Part shown: in pieces, positions 16,337 through 25,296 of the stretch
How the letters are laid out: each line of letters starts with the position of its first letter
Numbering within the stretch: position 1 is the first letter of the stretch
NCBI RefSeq assembly: GCF_003185805.1
Contig: NZ_QHJY01000049.1
Span: 1-45,638, forward strand
Direction of reading: 5' to 3'
DNA: 45,638 bases
Origin: Caulobacter sp. D5
GTDB lineage: Bacteria > Pseudomonadota > Alphaproteobacteria > Caulobacterales > Caulobacteraceae
The notes under the pieces: model-generated
What the model saw: only the letters and a program-made list of their open reading frames with translations
The model's database searches: none
Told to the model about the DNA's origin: nothing
Program-made: the position numbers and the translations under genes

Positions 16337-18673
16337 ATGACCCGACATCACCTGATCCTCGGCGTCAGCGCGCTGCTCGGCCTGATCGCTTCGTCGGCCC
16401 AGGCGGCGACTCCGCTGATCGACAAGGTCACGTTCGGCGACGCGGCCTCCGAGACCGCCCACGCGGTGGACGCCAAGGCTTCGGAGCTGGTGACCGGCGG
16501 GCTCGGGATCGCGGCCCGACGCCTGCCGCCCGCGGCGCCGGGCGAGCGCTTCAGCGGCGAGCTGAAGTTCAGCCTGGCGGTCGATCCGGCGATCCAGAAC
16601 TACGCGTCGATCCGGCTATGGGGCGGCGATGTCAACGACGGCAAGCTGGTGCTGTTCTGCGACGGCAGGCAGGTCGGCTACCGCCACCTCGGCGACGTCG
16701 AGATCCTCGACATCGGAACCCAGGCCCCGCCGTTCGCCGGGCGTTTCACCTACCGCACCTTTCCCCTGCCGATCACCCTGACCAAGGGCCGCCAGCGGCT
16801 GGACTGCGCCATCCGCGCCAGCGGACCGTTCGCGGTCTACACCCAGAAGTTCGAGAGCTTCCAGAAGCCGATGGCCCAGGCCTCGCGGCCGATCTACGCG
16901 CTATACGTCCACGCCGATCCGTTCCTCGACAGCGGCGATGCGGCGGGCCAGGCGCCGCCGCTCGCGGCCGCGCCGACGGTGGGGGCGGAGGTGCTGGACG
17001 AGCTGAAGGCCCGCGTGAACCGCGAGATCGAGCGCAAGCTGGCCCAGCCGGGGCCGGTGGAACTGCTCGAGGCCCAGTTCCTGGCCCGCGCCTATCGCCT
17101 GGACTGGACCAGGGCCTACAGGAACCCGGCCGTGCTGAAGAAGCTGGTGCAGGCCGGCGACGTCTATGCCGTTCGGTTCCAGGCCGATCCGACCAGCGTC
17201 TTCGTCGACGGCTCGCGCACCAATCCCGACTGGGAGGTGCTGGGGCCCTACGGCAAGGTGCTGCGCCTGCTGGGCGCCGACGTCGCGCCCTATCTGGATG
17301 CGCCGGTCGAGGGCGGGCAGGGCAGCCGCCGCGAGGCCTACGCCCGGATGCTGGACGCCGGGCTGCGCTACGCCCTGACCCATCGGCGGCTCTACACCAA
17401 CCAGTCGATGATCGTGGATCTGCAGGGGATCTACTGGAGCAACGAGGGTCTGCGGGCGCTGGCCAGTCCGCTGGCGCGGCCGGAACCGCAGGTGCGCAGG
17501 TTCCTCTACGAGTCGATGGGCCTGGCGCCCTGGACCGGCAGCCTCGATGCAGCGGGCAAGCCGACCTTCTCCAGTTCCGCCGCCGACACCGGAAGCTTCC
17601 GCTCGGCCGACGGCTACAGGCTGTTCACCGACGCCGGGCTCTCCAAGGAGCTGGGCTATGTGGGCAGTTACGGCGAGATCCTCGACTGGGCGGCGGGCGT
17701 CTATTTGGCCACTGCGGCCGGGGGCGGGCAGGGCGATCCGGTGCTGCGCGAGCAACTGCTGAAGATGGTCCGGGCGCGGATGGCCTTCCGCTATCCGGGC
17801 ATCGACGCCGAGGGCGCGGCGACCATGCTGCTGGAGGCGCCGATCGGCTGGCGCGATCCCGTCTATCCCGGCGCGACCACCTATGTGCAGAAGTCGGGCT
17901 GGGACAACACGCCGTTCCAGGTCGCCGTCGCCACCCGCGATCCGCAGCTGATGGCGATCGCCCGCCAGGCCCTGGACGCCGGCCAGTACTACGCCGTGCT
18001 GCGCGACCGCCTGAAGGACAGGAACCAGCGCACCACCATCGGCCTGCTCGACGCCTATGACGAATGGCTGGCGGTGAAGGCCTGGCCGAAGTCCGGCGTG
18101 AAGCTGCCGATGACGCCGGGCCAGCCCGACTTCGTGTTCGCCGATCCCGAGGACGGGGTGGTGGCGATCAAGAACGGCGACGCGGTGCTCTACGCCTCGC
18201 TCTACTGGCGGGCCAATTGCGGGGTGAACCGGCTGGCGCGCTTCCACTATCAGACCCCGACCATCGACCGCATCGCCACCATCGCCTCGCGGGTGGATTT
18301 CGAGCCCAGCGGCAAGACCTGCGTGCGCCGCGCGACGCCGCACATCTCGGCCGGCTCGATCCCGATCGTCGCCTATCCGGGCGAGGCGCCGGCGGCGCTG
18401 GAGGGCGAGGTGCTGCCGGTGGCCAATGGGCCGCCCGAGGCCCGCTACAAGGACCAGGACAACCCCTATGCCGGGCGCGGCCAGTACTACGAGGCCGCCT
18501 ATGGTCCCTACCGGATCGCCATGAACGCCGGGACCAAGGCGGTGGTCGTCGACCTGCCCAAGGCCGCGGGCGAGCGGGTCGACCTGGTGAGCAAGCGCAA
18601 GCTGGCGGCGGACGCGACCAGCCTGACCCTGGCGCCGGGCGCGACGGCGGTGATCTGGTCGCCGGGGCGGTAG
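16337..18673 (+). CDS. Large secreted protein of unknown function
   Basis: This 778-residue protein has a clear signal peptide (LILGVSALLGLIASSAQA) and I do not recognise the family. The first 200 residues look like a beta-rich, carbohydrate-binding-type domain (IDKVTFGDAASE; FTYRTFPLPITLTKGRQRLDC). The centre is helical with Trp/Tyr-rich repeats (MIVDLQGIYWSNEGLRAL; YVGSYGEILDWAAGVY), which could form an alpha/alpha toroid. The end is beta-rich (DAVLYASLYWRANCGVNRL). That order recalls polysaccharide lyases, including heparinase-type ones, but no catalytic signature is evident. The ATG at 16337 is preferred because the signal peptide begins there. It follows the receptor gene by 83 bases without a clear terminator, so co-transcription is likely. 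It may be an enzyme of the same glycan pathway. Confidence 0.8.
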   Translation: MTRHHLILGVSALLGLIASSAQAATPLIDKVTFGDAASETAHAVDAKASELVTGGLGIAARRLPPAAPGERFSGELKFSLAVDPAIQNYASIRLWGGDVNDGKLVLFCDGRQVGYRHLGDVEILDIGTQAPPFAGRFTYRTFPLPITLTKGRQRLDCAIRASGPFAVYTQKFESFQKPMAQASRPIYALYVHADPFLDSGDAAGQAPPLAAAPTVGAEVLDELKARVNREIERKLAQPGPVELLEAQFLARAYRLDWTRAYRNPAVLKKLVQAGDVYAVRFQADPTSVFVDGSRTNPDWEVLGPYGKVLRLLGADVAPYLDAPVEGGQGSRREAYARMLDAGLRYALTHRRLYTNQSMIVDLQGIYWSNEGLRALASPLARPEPQVRRFLYESMGLAPWTGSLDAAGKPTFSSSAADTGSFRSADGYRLFTDAGLSKELGYVGSYGEILDWAAGVYLATAAGGGQGDPVLREQLLKMVRARMAFRYPGIDAEGAATMLLEAPIGWRDPVYPGATTYVQKSGWDNTPFQVAVATRDPQLMAIARQALDAGQYYAVLRDRLKDRNQRTTIGLLDAYDEWLAVKAWPKSGVKLPMTPGQPDFVFADPEDGVVAIKNGDAVLYASLYWRANCGVNRLARFHYQTPTIDRIATIASRVDFEPSGKTCVRRATPHISAGSIPIVAYPGEAPAALEGEVLPVANGPPEARYKDQDNPYAGRGQYYEAAYGPYRIAMNAGTKAVVVDLPKAAGERVDLVSKRKLAADATSLTLAPGATAVIWSPGR

Positions 18674-18716
18674 GACTTGGTTGTGATGAAGACCAAGAGC
18701 GCGCTCTCCTCTCCAT

Positions 18717-18832
18717 CGTCATCCCGGCCGCAGCGAAGCGGAGAGCCGGGACCCAGGGGCGGCCGCACTGCCCGCGGCCCCTGGGTCCCGGGTCTGCGGA
18801 CCGCTGCGCGGTCCTTCGCCCGGGATGACGAG
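18717..18832. repeat. Dispersed palindromic repeat, family A, copy 3
   Basis: It has the same arms as at 2657-2804 and 7441-7593: TCGTCATCCCGG on the left, CCGGGACCCAGGGG and CCCCTGGGTCCCGG inside, CCCGGGATGACGA on the right. It lies between two co-directional genes and so could reduce readthrough or stabilise the upstream mRNA end. Confidence 0.8.
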
Positions 18833-18867
18833 AAAAGGGGGCGGGTCAGGTGTCTGGGAGCACGGCC

Positions 18868-19530
18868 ATGACCCACGATCACGACCTGCGGCTGGTGGCG
18901 CCGTTCAGCCCGACGATCATCAAGGCGACGATCCCGCCGGCCCTGGTCGAGCGCCTGAACGCCCGCATCGACGAGATCGTCGCCAGCCGCGAAGAGGTCG
19001 CCGCCCGCGACTGGTCGGCGCATCTGGCCGGGGCGGTCAGCACCGAGATCCGCTTCACCGACGTGATCCGCGAGACGGGCGAGCTGGCCGACTTCCTCTA
19101 CGACGTGGCCCGCACCTTCACCTACCGGTGCGAGAACGCCCTGATGCACTTTTCCGACTACGAGCGCACCGAGGAGCTGGAAGCGAAAAAGCTGCGCATC
19201 GAGATCAAGGAAGGCTGGATCAACGACATGGTCGCCGGCGACTACAACCCGGCCCATTTCCACCAGGGCTGCCTCTATTCCAGCGTCGGCTTTCTGCGGG
19301 TGCCGCCCGGCTACGAGGCCGAGTTCGCGGCCGACAAGGCCCGGCAGAACACCGCCGGCTGCCTGCAGTTCATCGACAGCCGCAGCGCCGTGGGGGTCAA
19401 GAACCTGTTCACGGTCAAGCCGGTGGTCGGCGACTTCTACCTGTGGCCTTCGTGGATGCTGCACTGCGTCTATCCGTTCCGCAGCCCGGGCGTGCGGCGG
19501 TCGATGGCGGTCAATCTGGCCCTGGCCTGA
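18868..19530 (+). CDS. Putative 2-oxoglutarate/Fe(II)-dependent oxygenase
   Basis: A 220-residue cytosolic protein of the TIGR02466-like dioxygenase group. It carries a metal-site pattern AHFHQGCLYSSVGFLRVPPG, and near the end GDFYLWPSWMLHCVYPF followed by RRSMAVN, which fits the distal His and the 2-oxoglutarate-binding Arg. Substrates of this group are mostly unknown. The ATG at 18868 follows GGGAG by 8 bases. A GTG at 18850 is possible. It lies between the unknown secreted protein and the lyase, within the glycan locus, and the next gene has its own operator. Whether it modifies a sugar, or a regulator or other protein, cannot be seen. Confidence 0.72.
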   Translation: MTHDHDLRLVAPFSPTIIKATIPPALVERLNARIDEIVASREEVAARDWSAHLAGAVSTEIRFTDVIRETGELADFLYDVARTFTYRCENALMHFSDYERTEELEAKKLRIEIKEGWINDMVAGDYNPAHFHQGCLYSSVGFLRVPPGYEAEFAADKARQNTAGCLQFIDSRSAVGVKNLFTVKPVVGDFYLWPSWMLHCVYPFRSPGVRRSMAVNLALA

Positions 19531-19536
19531 GGCCGC

Positions 19537-19564
19537 TTGCACCTTATTCTGATATCGATATCAT
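19537..19564 (+). promoter_or_regulatory. Promoter with LacI-type operator for the lyase gene
   Basis: A perfect TGATATCGATATCA (19550-19563) overlaps a -10-like TATCAT (19559-19564), with TTGCAC (19537-19542) 16 bases upstream. Confidence 0.63.
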
Positions 19565-19601
19565 AATCGCAAGCCGGAAGAGCTTGCGGGGAGTGTTGCG
19601 C

Positions 19602-21914
19602 GTGAAGAGCCTGATGAAGCCGACGGTGTCCGGTCTCGCCCTGGCGGCCTGTCTCCTGGCGGGAGCGGCCCAGGCCCAGACCCTGAAGTCGGGCCATCCC
19701 TACCTGACCTTCAGCGACGCCCACGTCGCCCAGTTCAAGGCCCGCGTCGCCGAGGATCCGAACGCCAAGGCCGCCTGGACCAAGGCGAAGGCCGACGCCG
19801 ACGCGGCCCTGGCGCGCAAGCCGGCCAACGACCGCGAGCTGAACGCGGCGCTGATGGGCCTGTCTTTGACCTACCGCATGACCGGCGAGCGCAAGTACGC
19901 CGACCGCGCCAAGGCCCTGCTCGACATCTATGCCGGCCGCGCCAACTGGGTGACCGACAAGCCGCTGCTGGCCCGCGACCCGGTATGGAATTCCGACCTT
20001 GGCATGGGGACCAGCGCCTACACCTATGGACTGACGTTCGACGCCATCCACGACGCCCTGACCCCGGCCGAGCGCGACCGCCTGGCCAAGGCCCTGGTCA
20101 AGGGCGCGATCGCCCCGACCCTGAACGACTGGGTCGACGGCAAGGAACGGATCCACAGCCTCGACACCATGGGCCACAACTGGTTCAGCCACATCGTCTT
20201 CGGCGCCGGCGTGGCGGCGATCGCCATCAAGACCGACGAGCCGCAGGCCGACGCCTGGATCCGCCGCATCGACGAGGCGGCCGAAGAGTGGGCCAACTAC
20301 GACGGCAGCGCCATCGAGACCAAGCCGCAGCACTTCGCCTCGAACGGGGCCTTCGTCGAGAGCGTCAACTACGCCGACTTCGCCGCCGAGGGCTATCTGC
20401 GCTTCAAGCGCGCCTGGCTGGACGCCTTCAAGGAAAAGCCGGCGGCGACGCCGCGCCTGGCGGGGCTGGGCGACTACTTCATCCAGAACCTCTACCCGAC
20501 CGCCGGCGGCTTCCTGTCGACCAATTTCGGCGACGGCAATCCGACCTCCAGCGGGGCCAGCGCCATCGCCAACCTGTGGGCCACGGGCGACCAGCAGGCC
20601 CGCTATCTGTGGTACCTGAACACCGTCCGCCCCGATCCCAAGCAGGACGTCTTCGCCGAGCCCGAGAACCTGGTGCAGTGGCCTTCGCTCAAGACTTGGG
20701 CCTCGGTCGGCAAGGGGCCGGGCCTGCCGACCAGCTGGATCGACGATGACCTGGGGGCGGCGACCCTGCGCTCGTCCTGGGCGCCGGACGCCACCTTCCT
20801 GGCGCTGCGCTCGGGCTTCACCTGGAACCACAACCACGCCGACGCCGGCAGCTTCATCCTCTGGCACAAGGGCAGGCAGTTGCTGATCGACTCCGGCAAC
20901 AGCAGCTACGCCCGGCCCGAATACGACGGCTATTACCGCCAGAGCCTCGCCCACAACGTCGTGACGCTGGAAGGCCAGGCCGAGCCGGAGAGCAACACCT
21001 ACAACGGCTCGCACTTCGTGGGGCGGGTGGACCACCTGGTCGACGCCGGCGATCTGCGCTTCGTCTGGGCCGACGCCACGGGGCCGAACGCGGCGACCTT
21101 CGAGCGCAAGTACCGCAGCTTCCTGTGGGTGGGCGGCACGATCCTGGTCATCGACGACCTCAAGGGCTGGAAGCCCGGCCGGTTCGAATGGCTGCTGCAC
21201 TATGAGGGCGAGGCCAGGCGCCAGGGCCAGGTGATCACCGTCAAGAACGGCGAGGCCGAGGTCGCCGTGCGGCCGCTGTTCCCGCAGACCCTGCCGGACG
21301 GCGGGCTGTTCAGCGACTATCCCGAACTGCTGCGGATGGCCGAGGGCAAGGGCCTGAAGGACCACGCGCCGGATGAGGTCCAGCCGTATCTGCGCCTGCA
21401 GGCGCCCGGCGTCACCGACCGGACGAAGTTCGTCGTCGCCCTGACGCCTAATGGTCCGGATCCCGCGCCGAAGATCGAGCGGGTCGAGGGCAAGGATTGG
21501 CTGATGACGCGGATCACCCAGAAGGGCGAGGTGACCGAGGTCTATCTCAACCTGCTGGCCGACGGCCGCATCCGCCACCGCAACGCCAACGCCGAGCTCG
21601 GCGGCTGGCAGACCGACGCCTATATTCTGGCCCTGACCTATCCGGAGGGCGGCTCGCCGCAGAGGCCCAGGCGGTGGTTCGTCGCCGATGGCAGCTACCT
21701 GCGCCGCGACGGCAAGGTGGAGCTGGACAGCCTGTCGAAGGCCTTCGTGGTCAAGACCCGGACGGGGCAAGGCGTCGAGGCCAGCATCCAGGGCCAGCCG
21801 ACCTATGCGGTCCGCCTGGCCTGTGACGGGGTGAAAGCAATCAGGATCGACGGCGCCGCAAAGGCCTGCGAGGGCGACGTCGCCCTGGCCCGGCGCTCGC
21901 CTCCGCCGCGCTGA
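19602..21914 (+). CDS. Heparinase II/III-family polysaccharide lyase, secreted
   Basis: This 770-residue protein has a signal peptide (SGLALAACLLAGAAQA), an N-terminal alpha/alpha toroid (about 40-380, with GMGTSAYTYGLTFDAIHDAL and a conserved DTMGHNWFSHIVFG) and a C-terminal beta-sandwich. The heparinase II/III signature NHNHADAGSFILWHKGRQLL is followed by DSGNSSYARPEYDGYYRQSLAHNVV. Such enzymes cleave uronic-acid glycosidic bonds by beta-elimination and leave a 4,5-unsaturated uronate, the substrate of the GH88 encoded at 8546-9733. The GTG at 19602-19604 is chosen because GGGGAG lies 8 bases before it, and an ATG four codons later is the alternative. It has its own copy of the regulon operator. 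Heparin, alginate, hyaluronan or another uronan cannot be distinguished. Confidence 0.88.
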   Translation: MKSLMKPTVSGLALAACLLAGAAQAQTLKSGHPYLTFSDAHVAQFKARVAEDPNAKAAWTKAKADADAALARKPANDRELNAALMGLSLTYRMTGERKYADRAKALLDIYAGRANWVTDKPLLARDPVWNSDLGMGTSAYTYGLTFDAIHDALTPAERDRLAKALVKGAIAPTLNDWVDGKERIHSLDTMGHNWFSHIVFGAGVAAIAIKTDEPQADAWIRRIDEAAEEWANYDGSAIETKPQHFASNGAFVESVNYADFAAEGYLRFKRAWLDAFKEKPAATPRLAGLGDYFIQNLYPTAGGFLSTNFGDGNPTSSGASAIANLWATGDQQARYLWYLNTVRPDPKQDVFAEPENLVQWPSLKTWASVGKGPGLPTSWIDDDLGAATLRSSWAPDATFLALRSGFTWNHNHADAGSFILWHKGRQLLIDSGNSSYARPEYDGYYRQSLAHNVVTLEGQAEPESNTYNGSHFVGRVDHLVDAGDLRFVWADATGPNAATFERKYRSFLWVGGTILVIDDLKGWKPGRFEWLLHYEGEARRQGQVITVKNGEAEVAVRPLFPQTLPDGGLFSDYPELLRMAEGKGLKDHAPDEVQPYLRLQAPGVTDRTKFVVALTPNGPDPAPKIERVEGKDWLMTRITQKGEVTEVYLNLLADGRIRHRNANAELGGWQTDAYILALTYPEGGSPQRPRRWFVADGSYLRRDGKVELDSLSKAFVVKTRTGQGVEASIQGQPTYAVRLACDGVKAIRIDGAAKACEGDVALARRSPPPR

Positions 21915-21939
21915 CCAACCTCTGAGACCTATTGTCGCA

Positions 21940-21985
21940 TTTGTCAGACAAAAGAGTTGCCAGCTAACGATGATATCGATAACAA
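21940..21985 (+). promoter_or_regulatory. Promoter and operators of the second TonB receptor
   Basis: TTGCCA (21957-21962) and TAACAA (21980-21985) are 17 bases apart. The operator TGATATCGATAACA (21971-21984) covers the -10. A second inverted repeat TTTGTC-A-GACAAA (21940-21952) ends just before the -35, in an activator-like position, and its arms recur in the GH3 promoter region at 44504-44525. Confidence 0.6.
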
Positions 21986-22144
21986 TCGCAGTGTAGCCGG
22001 TAAGGCGCGCCGTTCGAGCGCGCCGCCTGCTCGGGAGTGAAACAGGGCGCGCCAAGCGCTCGACGCCAACAGGAGAGCCCGCGCAAGCGGGACCAGACGG
22101 ACCGCGCTAGCTTATCGGGCGCAGGTCTCGCAGGAGGGGAAACC

Positions 22145-25066
22145 ATGCGAACCGAATTCCGCGCGCGGCTGCTGCTGACCGCATCGACCGCCGCCGTCGT
22201 CCTGGGCGCGGCCGGCCTGGCCCATGCCCAGACGACCACGACCACGGCCGCGCCGGCCGCCGAGGACACCGTCGAGGCGGTGGTCGTCACCGGCATCCGC
22301 CAGAGCCTGCAGTCGGCCGTGCAGGTGAAGAAGAACACGATGGAGGTCGTCGACTCCATCCGCGCCGAGGACATCGGCAAGCTGCCCGATCCCAACGTCG
22401 CCGAGACCCTGACCCGGATCCCGGGCGTGCAGGGCTATCGCTACGGCGGCGAGGGCGCCTCGCCCGTGGGCGTCGGTTCGGGCCTGACGATCCGCGGCCT
22501 GTCGGGCCAGACCGCCTCGCAGGTGGACGGCCGCTCCTACTTCACCGCCGGCGGCAGCGAGTTCAACATCGAGGGCGCCATTCCCGGCATGATCGCGGGC
22601 CTGGACGTCTACAAGAACCCCTCGGCCGAGCACATCGAGGGCGGCATCGGCGGCCTGATCGACATCAAGACCCGCCGGCCGCTCGACCTGCCCAAGATGT
22701 CGGGCAGCGTCGCGATCTCGGGCCGCTACAACGACATGGTCCAGCAGATGCAGCCGGAATATTTCGGCCTGGTCTCGCACAAGTGGGACGTGGGCGACGG
22801 CGAGATGGGCCTGCTGCTCGGCGCCAACTACCAGAAGAGCTGGAACCGCTCGGACAACGCGCCGGGCCCCGGCGGGACCAACCTGCGCCGCGTGGCGCGG
22901 GCCGACAGCGGCGACTGCAACGCGACCAATCTGGGCTCGGCCTACAACGCCAGCTACACCGGTCGCTCCGACGTCTCGTGCCTGATCGGGGTGACCGACG
23001 CCCAGGCCCTGGCCATGTCGGCGACCGACCGCGCCAACCTGGTCAACATGGCCGGGGTGCAGATCAACATCAACGAAGAGGACATCCAGCGCACCCGCAA
23101 GGGCTTCGCCGGCGCCTTCCAGTGGAAGGTGCGTCCGGGCCTCGAGTTCTATGTCGACGGCAACTACAACTCCTACCTCTACCACCAGAGCTATCGGTTC
23201 CTGAACGGCTCGGACAGCCGCTACGTCCAGGGGCTGACGACGACGGGCTTCAGCACCACCGAGGGCCTGGCCAACCGTAACAGCAACGGCGGAACCGACG
23301 AGGTGCTGGCCGGCCAGCGCTTTTCCAGCGGCACGTTCCTGGGCTCGACCTTCAGCGCGATCGGCGGCGACGAGCACCGCCTGTACGAGACCTGGATCCT
23401 GGCCGGCGGCGCCAAGTGGTCGCCGACCGACGACCTCGACCTGAAGGCCGACCTCTCCTACGTGAAGGCCGACCAGAGCCAGGACAACCGCTCGGTGACC
23501 ATGACCCCGAAGGCGGGCCTGACCTGGGACGTGAAGCGCTCGATCGGCACGCCGCAGACCGTGTCGATCAGCGGTCCGGACCTGGCCAATCCGGCCAACT
23601 GGGTGCTGGTCAACTACGCCAACGGCACCAACAACGTCTATGACGACGCCGGCCTGGCCGCCCAGTTCGACGGCAAGCTGCGCATCCACGACAGCTTCAT
23701 CAAGGACGTGAAGTTCGGCGCGCGCTACTACCGGAAGAAGTCGAAGTTCTACAACTACTCCTTCAGCGGCAAGAACCTGACGACCGACGGCCTGGCCCTG
23801 ACCGCCACCCAGTCGAACGGCATACTGGCCTCGACCGTGCAGGACCTGGTCGAAGGCTCGCATACCAACTGGTTCGACGGCGAGGCCGGCTATTCCGGCG
23901 GCTTCCTGACCTTCTCGCCCGACGCCCTGCTGGGCGACAACGTCCGCAACCGCTTCGCCCTGGCCGGGATTCCTTCGGAGGACTCGCTGCCCGAGGTGCT
24001 GCTGTCGCGCCGCAAGGCGGTGGAAGAGACCCTGGCCGCCTACGGCGTGGTCGATTTCGCCTTCCTCGACGACCGCATCCGCGGCAACGCCGGCGTGCGG
24101 GTGGTGCGCACCAACCTCGAAGCCGAGGCCCGGGTCACCGACACCAGCGGGACGACTTCGGTCATCGTCCCCAACACCAAGAGCAACGAATATACCGACG
24201 TCCTGCCGACCCTGAACGTCACCGGCTACATCCAGGACGACCTCTTGCTGCGCTTCGGCTTCGGCAAGGGCCTGACCCGGCCCAGCGTCGGCGACATCAA
24301 CCCGACGGTGTCGGTCAACCTGACAAGCGGCACGGGCAGCCAGGGCAACGCCAATCTCCAGCCGCTGCGCGCCTACAGCTACGACCTGTCGCTGGAGAAG
24401 TATTTCGGCTCGACCAGCTACGTCTCGGCCGCCGCCTTCTACAAGAAGGTCAATGGCTTCCCGATCGGGGTGGAGAGCTGCCAGACGGTGGCGACCGCTC
24501 AGCCCTATACCGGCGTGACGCCCAACAACTGCCCGACCGGCCAGTTCCGCATCACCCAGACCCAGAACGCCGATCCCGGCTTCGCCAAGGGCGTGGAGTT
24601 CGCGGCCCAGACCTTCTTCGACTACGACTTCGTGCCGGAGTTCCTGCACGACTTCGGGGTCCAGGGCTCATACACCTGGGTCAAGACCGAGCTGCCGCTC
24701 GGGGCGATGAAGGTGCGCCAGCCGTTCCAGTCTGACCAGAACTGGAGCCTGGCGGGCCTCTACGAGAACAAGAAGGTCTCCGCGCGGCTCGTCTACACCT
24801 ACCGCTCGGACTACGTGCTGTTCGGGGTGTCGGCCAACCCGATCGACGGCCGCTACCTGAAGGGCTACGGCCTGCTCGACGCCTCGGTGAACCTCAATCT
24901 GCGCGAGGATCTCACTCTGTCGCTGACAGCGTCGAACCTGACCAACAAGGCCCCGATCCGCTATGTCGGCGAGCCGGACAACGGCTACGACACCGACGTC
25001 CTGCGCCAGTACTTCATGAACGGCCGGGTCTACGGGATCAGCCTGCGCTACAAGTTCGGCGGCTAG
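22145..25066 (+). CDS. TonB-dependent outer-membrane receptor
   Basis: A 973-residue receptor of the Caulobacter/Xanthomonas carbohydrate-uptake type. It has a signal peptide ending AHAQ, then VVVTGIRQSLQSA, and a plug with IRAEDIGKLPDPNVAETLTRIPGVQ and IEGGIGGLIDIKTRRP. The barrel ends RYKFGG rather than in a terminal aromatic, a small departure from the norm for outer-membrane barrels. GGAGGGG lies 4 bases before the ATG at 22145. It follows the lyase gene by 230 bases with its own operator and is ended by a clear terminator. The IRAEDIGKLPDPNVAE plug is the one usually seen in receptors for plant-derived oligosaccharides, but ligand identity here is inferred from neighbours only. Confidence 0.93.
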   Translation: MRTEFRARLLLTASTAAVVLGAAGLAHAQTTTTTAAPAAEDTVEAVVVTGIRQSLQSAVQVKKNTMEVVDSIRAEDIGKLPDPNVAETLTRIPGVQGYRYGGEGASPVGVGSGLTIRGLSGQTASQVDGRSYFTAGGSEFNIEGAIPGMIAGLDVYKNPSAEHIEGGIGGLIDIKTRRPLDLPKMSGSVAISGRYNDMVQQMQPEYFGLVSHKWDVGDGEMGLLLGANYQKSWNRSDNAPGPGGTNLRRVARADSGDCNATNLGSAYNASYTGRSDVSCLIGVTDAQALAMSATDRANLVNMAGVQININEEDIQRTRKGFAGAFQWKVRPGLEFYVDGNYNSYLYHQSYRFLNGSDSRYVQGLTTTGFSTTEGLANRNSNGGTDEVLAGQRFSSGTFLGSTFSAIGGDEHRLYETWILAGGAKWSPTDDLDLKADLSYVKADQSQDNRSVTMTPKAGLTWDVKRSIGTPQTVSISGPDLANPANWVLVNYANGTNNVYDDAGLAAQFDGKLRIHDSFIKDVKFGARYYRKKSKFYNYSFSGKNLTTDGLALTATQSNGILASTVQDLVEGSHTNWFDGEAGYSGGFLTFSPDALLGDNVRNRFALAGIPSEDSLPEVLLSRRKAVEETLAAYGVVDFAFLDDRIRGNAGVRVVRTNLEAEARVTDTSGTTSVIVPNTKSNEYTDVLPTLNVTGYIQDDLLLRFGFGKGLTRPSVGDINPTVSVNLTSGTGSQGNANLQPLRAYSYDLSLEKYFGSTSYVSAAAFYKKVNGFPIGVESCQTVATAQPYTGVTPNNCPTGQFRITQTQNADPGFAKGVEFAAQTFFDYDFVPEFLHDFGVQGSYTWVKTELPLGAMKVRQPFQSDQNWSLAGLYENKKVSARLVYTYRSDYVLFGVSANPIDGRYLKGYGLLDASVNLNLREDLTLSLTASNLTNKAPIRYVGEPDNGYDTDVLRQYFMNGRVYGISLRYKFGG

Positions 25067-25100
25067 CCGCCGGACGCATCCTTTCCTCTCCCGAGGGCTG

Positions 25101-25133
25101 GGGCGCCGTCCGCGAGGCGGCGCCCTTTCTTTT
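25101..25133 (+). terminator. Intrinsic terminator after the second TonB receptor
   Basis: An 8-bp GC stem, GGGCGCCG (25101-25108) with CGGCGCCC (25118-25125), is followed by TTTCTTTT. It separates the receptor transcript from the sulfotransferase-like gene. Confidence 0.8.
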
Positions 25134-25296
25134 GTCCGGAGGGCGGGGGCAGGCTCGATCGAAACGCTCCCGATACGTCCGATAGGAACCGACACGTTCC
25201 CGCTGTTCGCCGTAATCGGGCGCACATCTGGCGGACTCAAAACCAGACTGAACTGACCCCGAGGGCCGCGGTCGGCGGCCGGCGGAAGCGGTCAGC

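Noticed and set aside
18825-19601. N-terminal extension of the lyase through the oxygenase gene
   Set aside because: The extension is an off-frame reading of the oxygenase gene, and the lyase signal peptide and Shine-Dalgarno mark a start at 19602.
22112-24649. 845-codon minus-strand frame opposite the second TonB receptor
   Set aside because: It is a shadow of the receptor gene with no signal, domain or ribosome-binding site.
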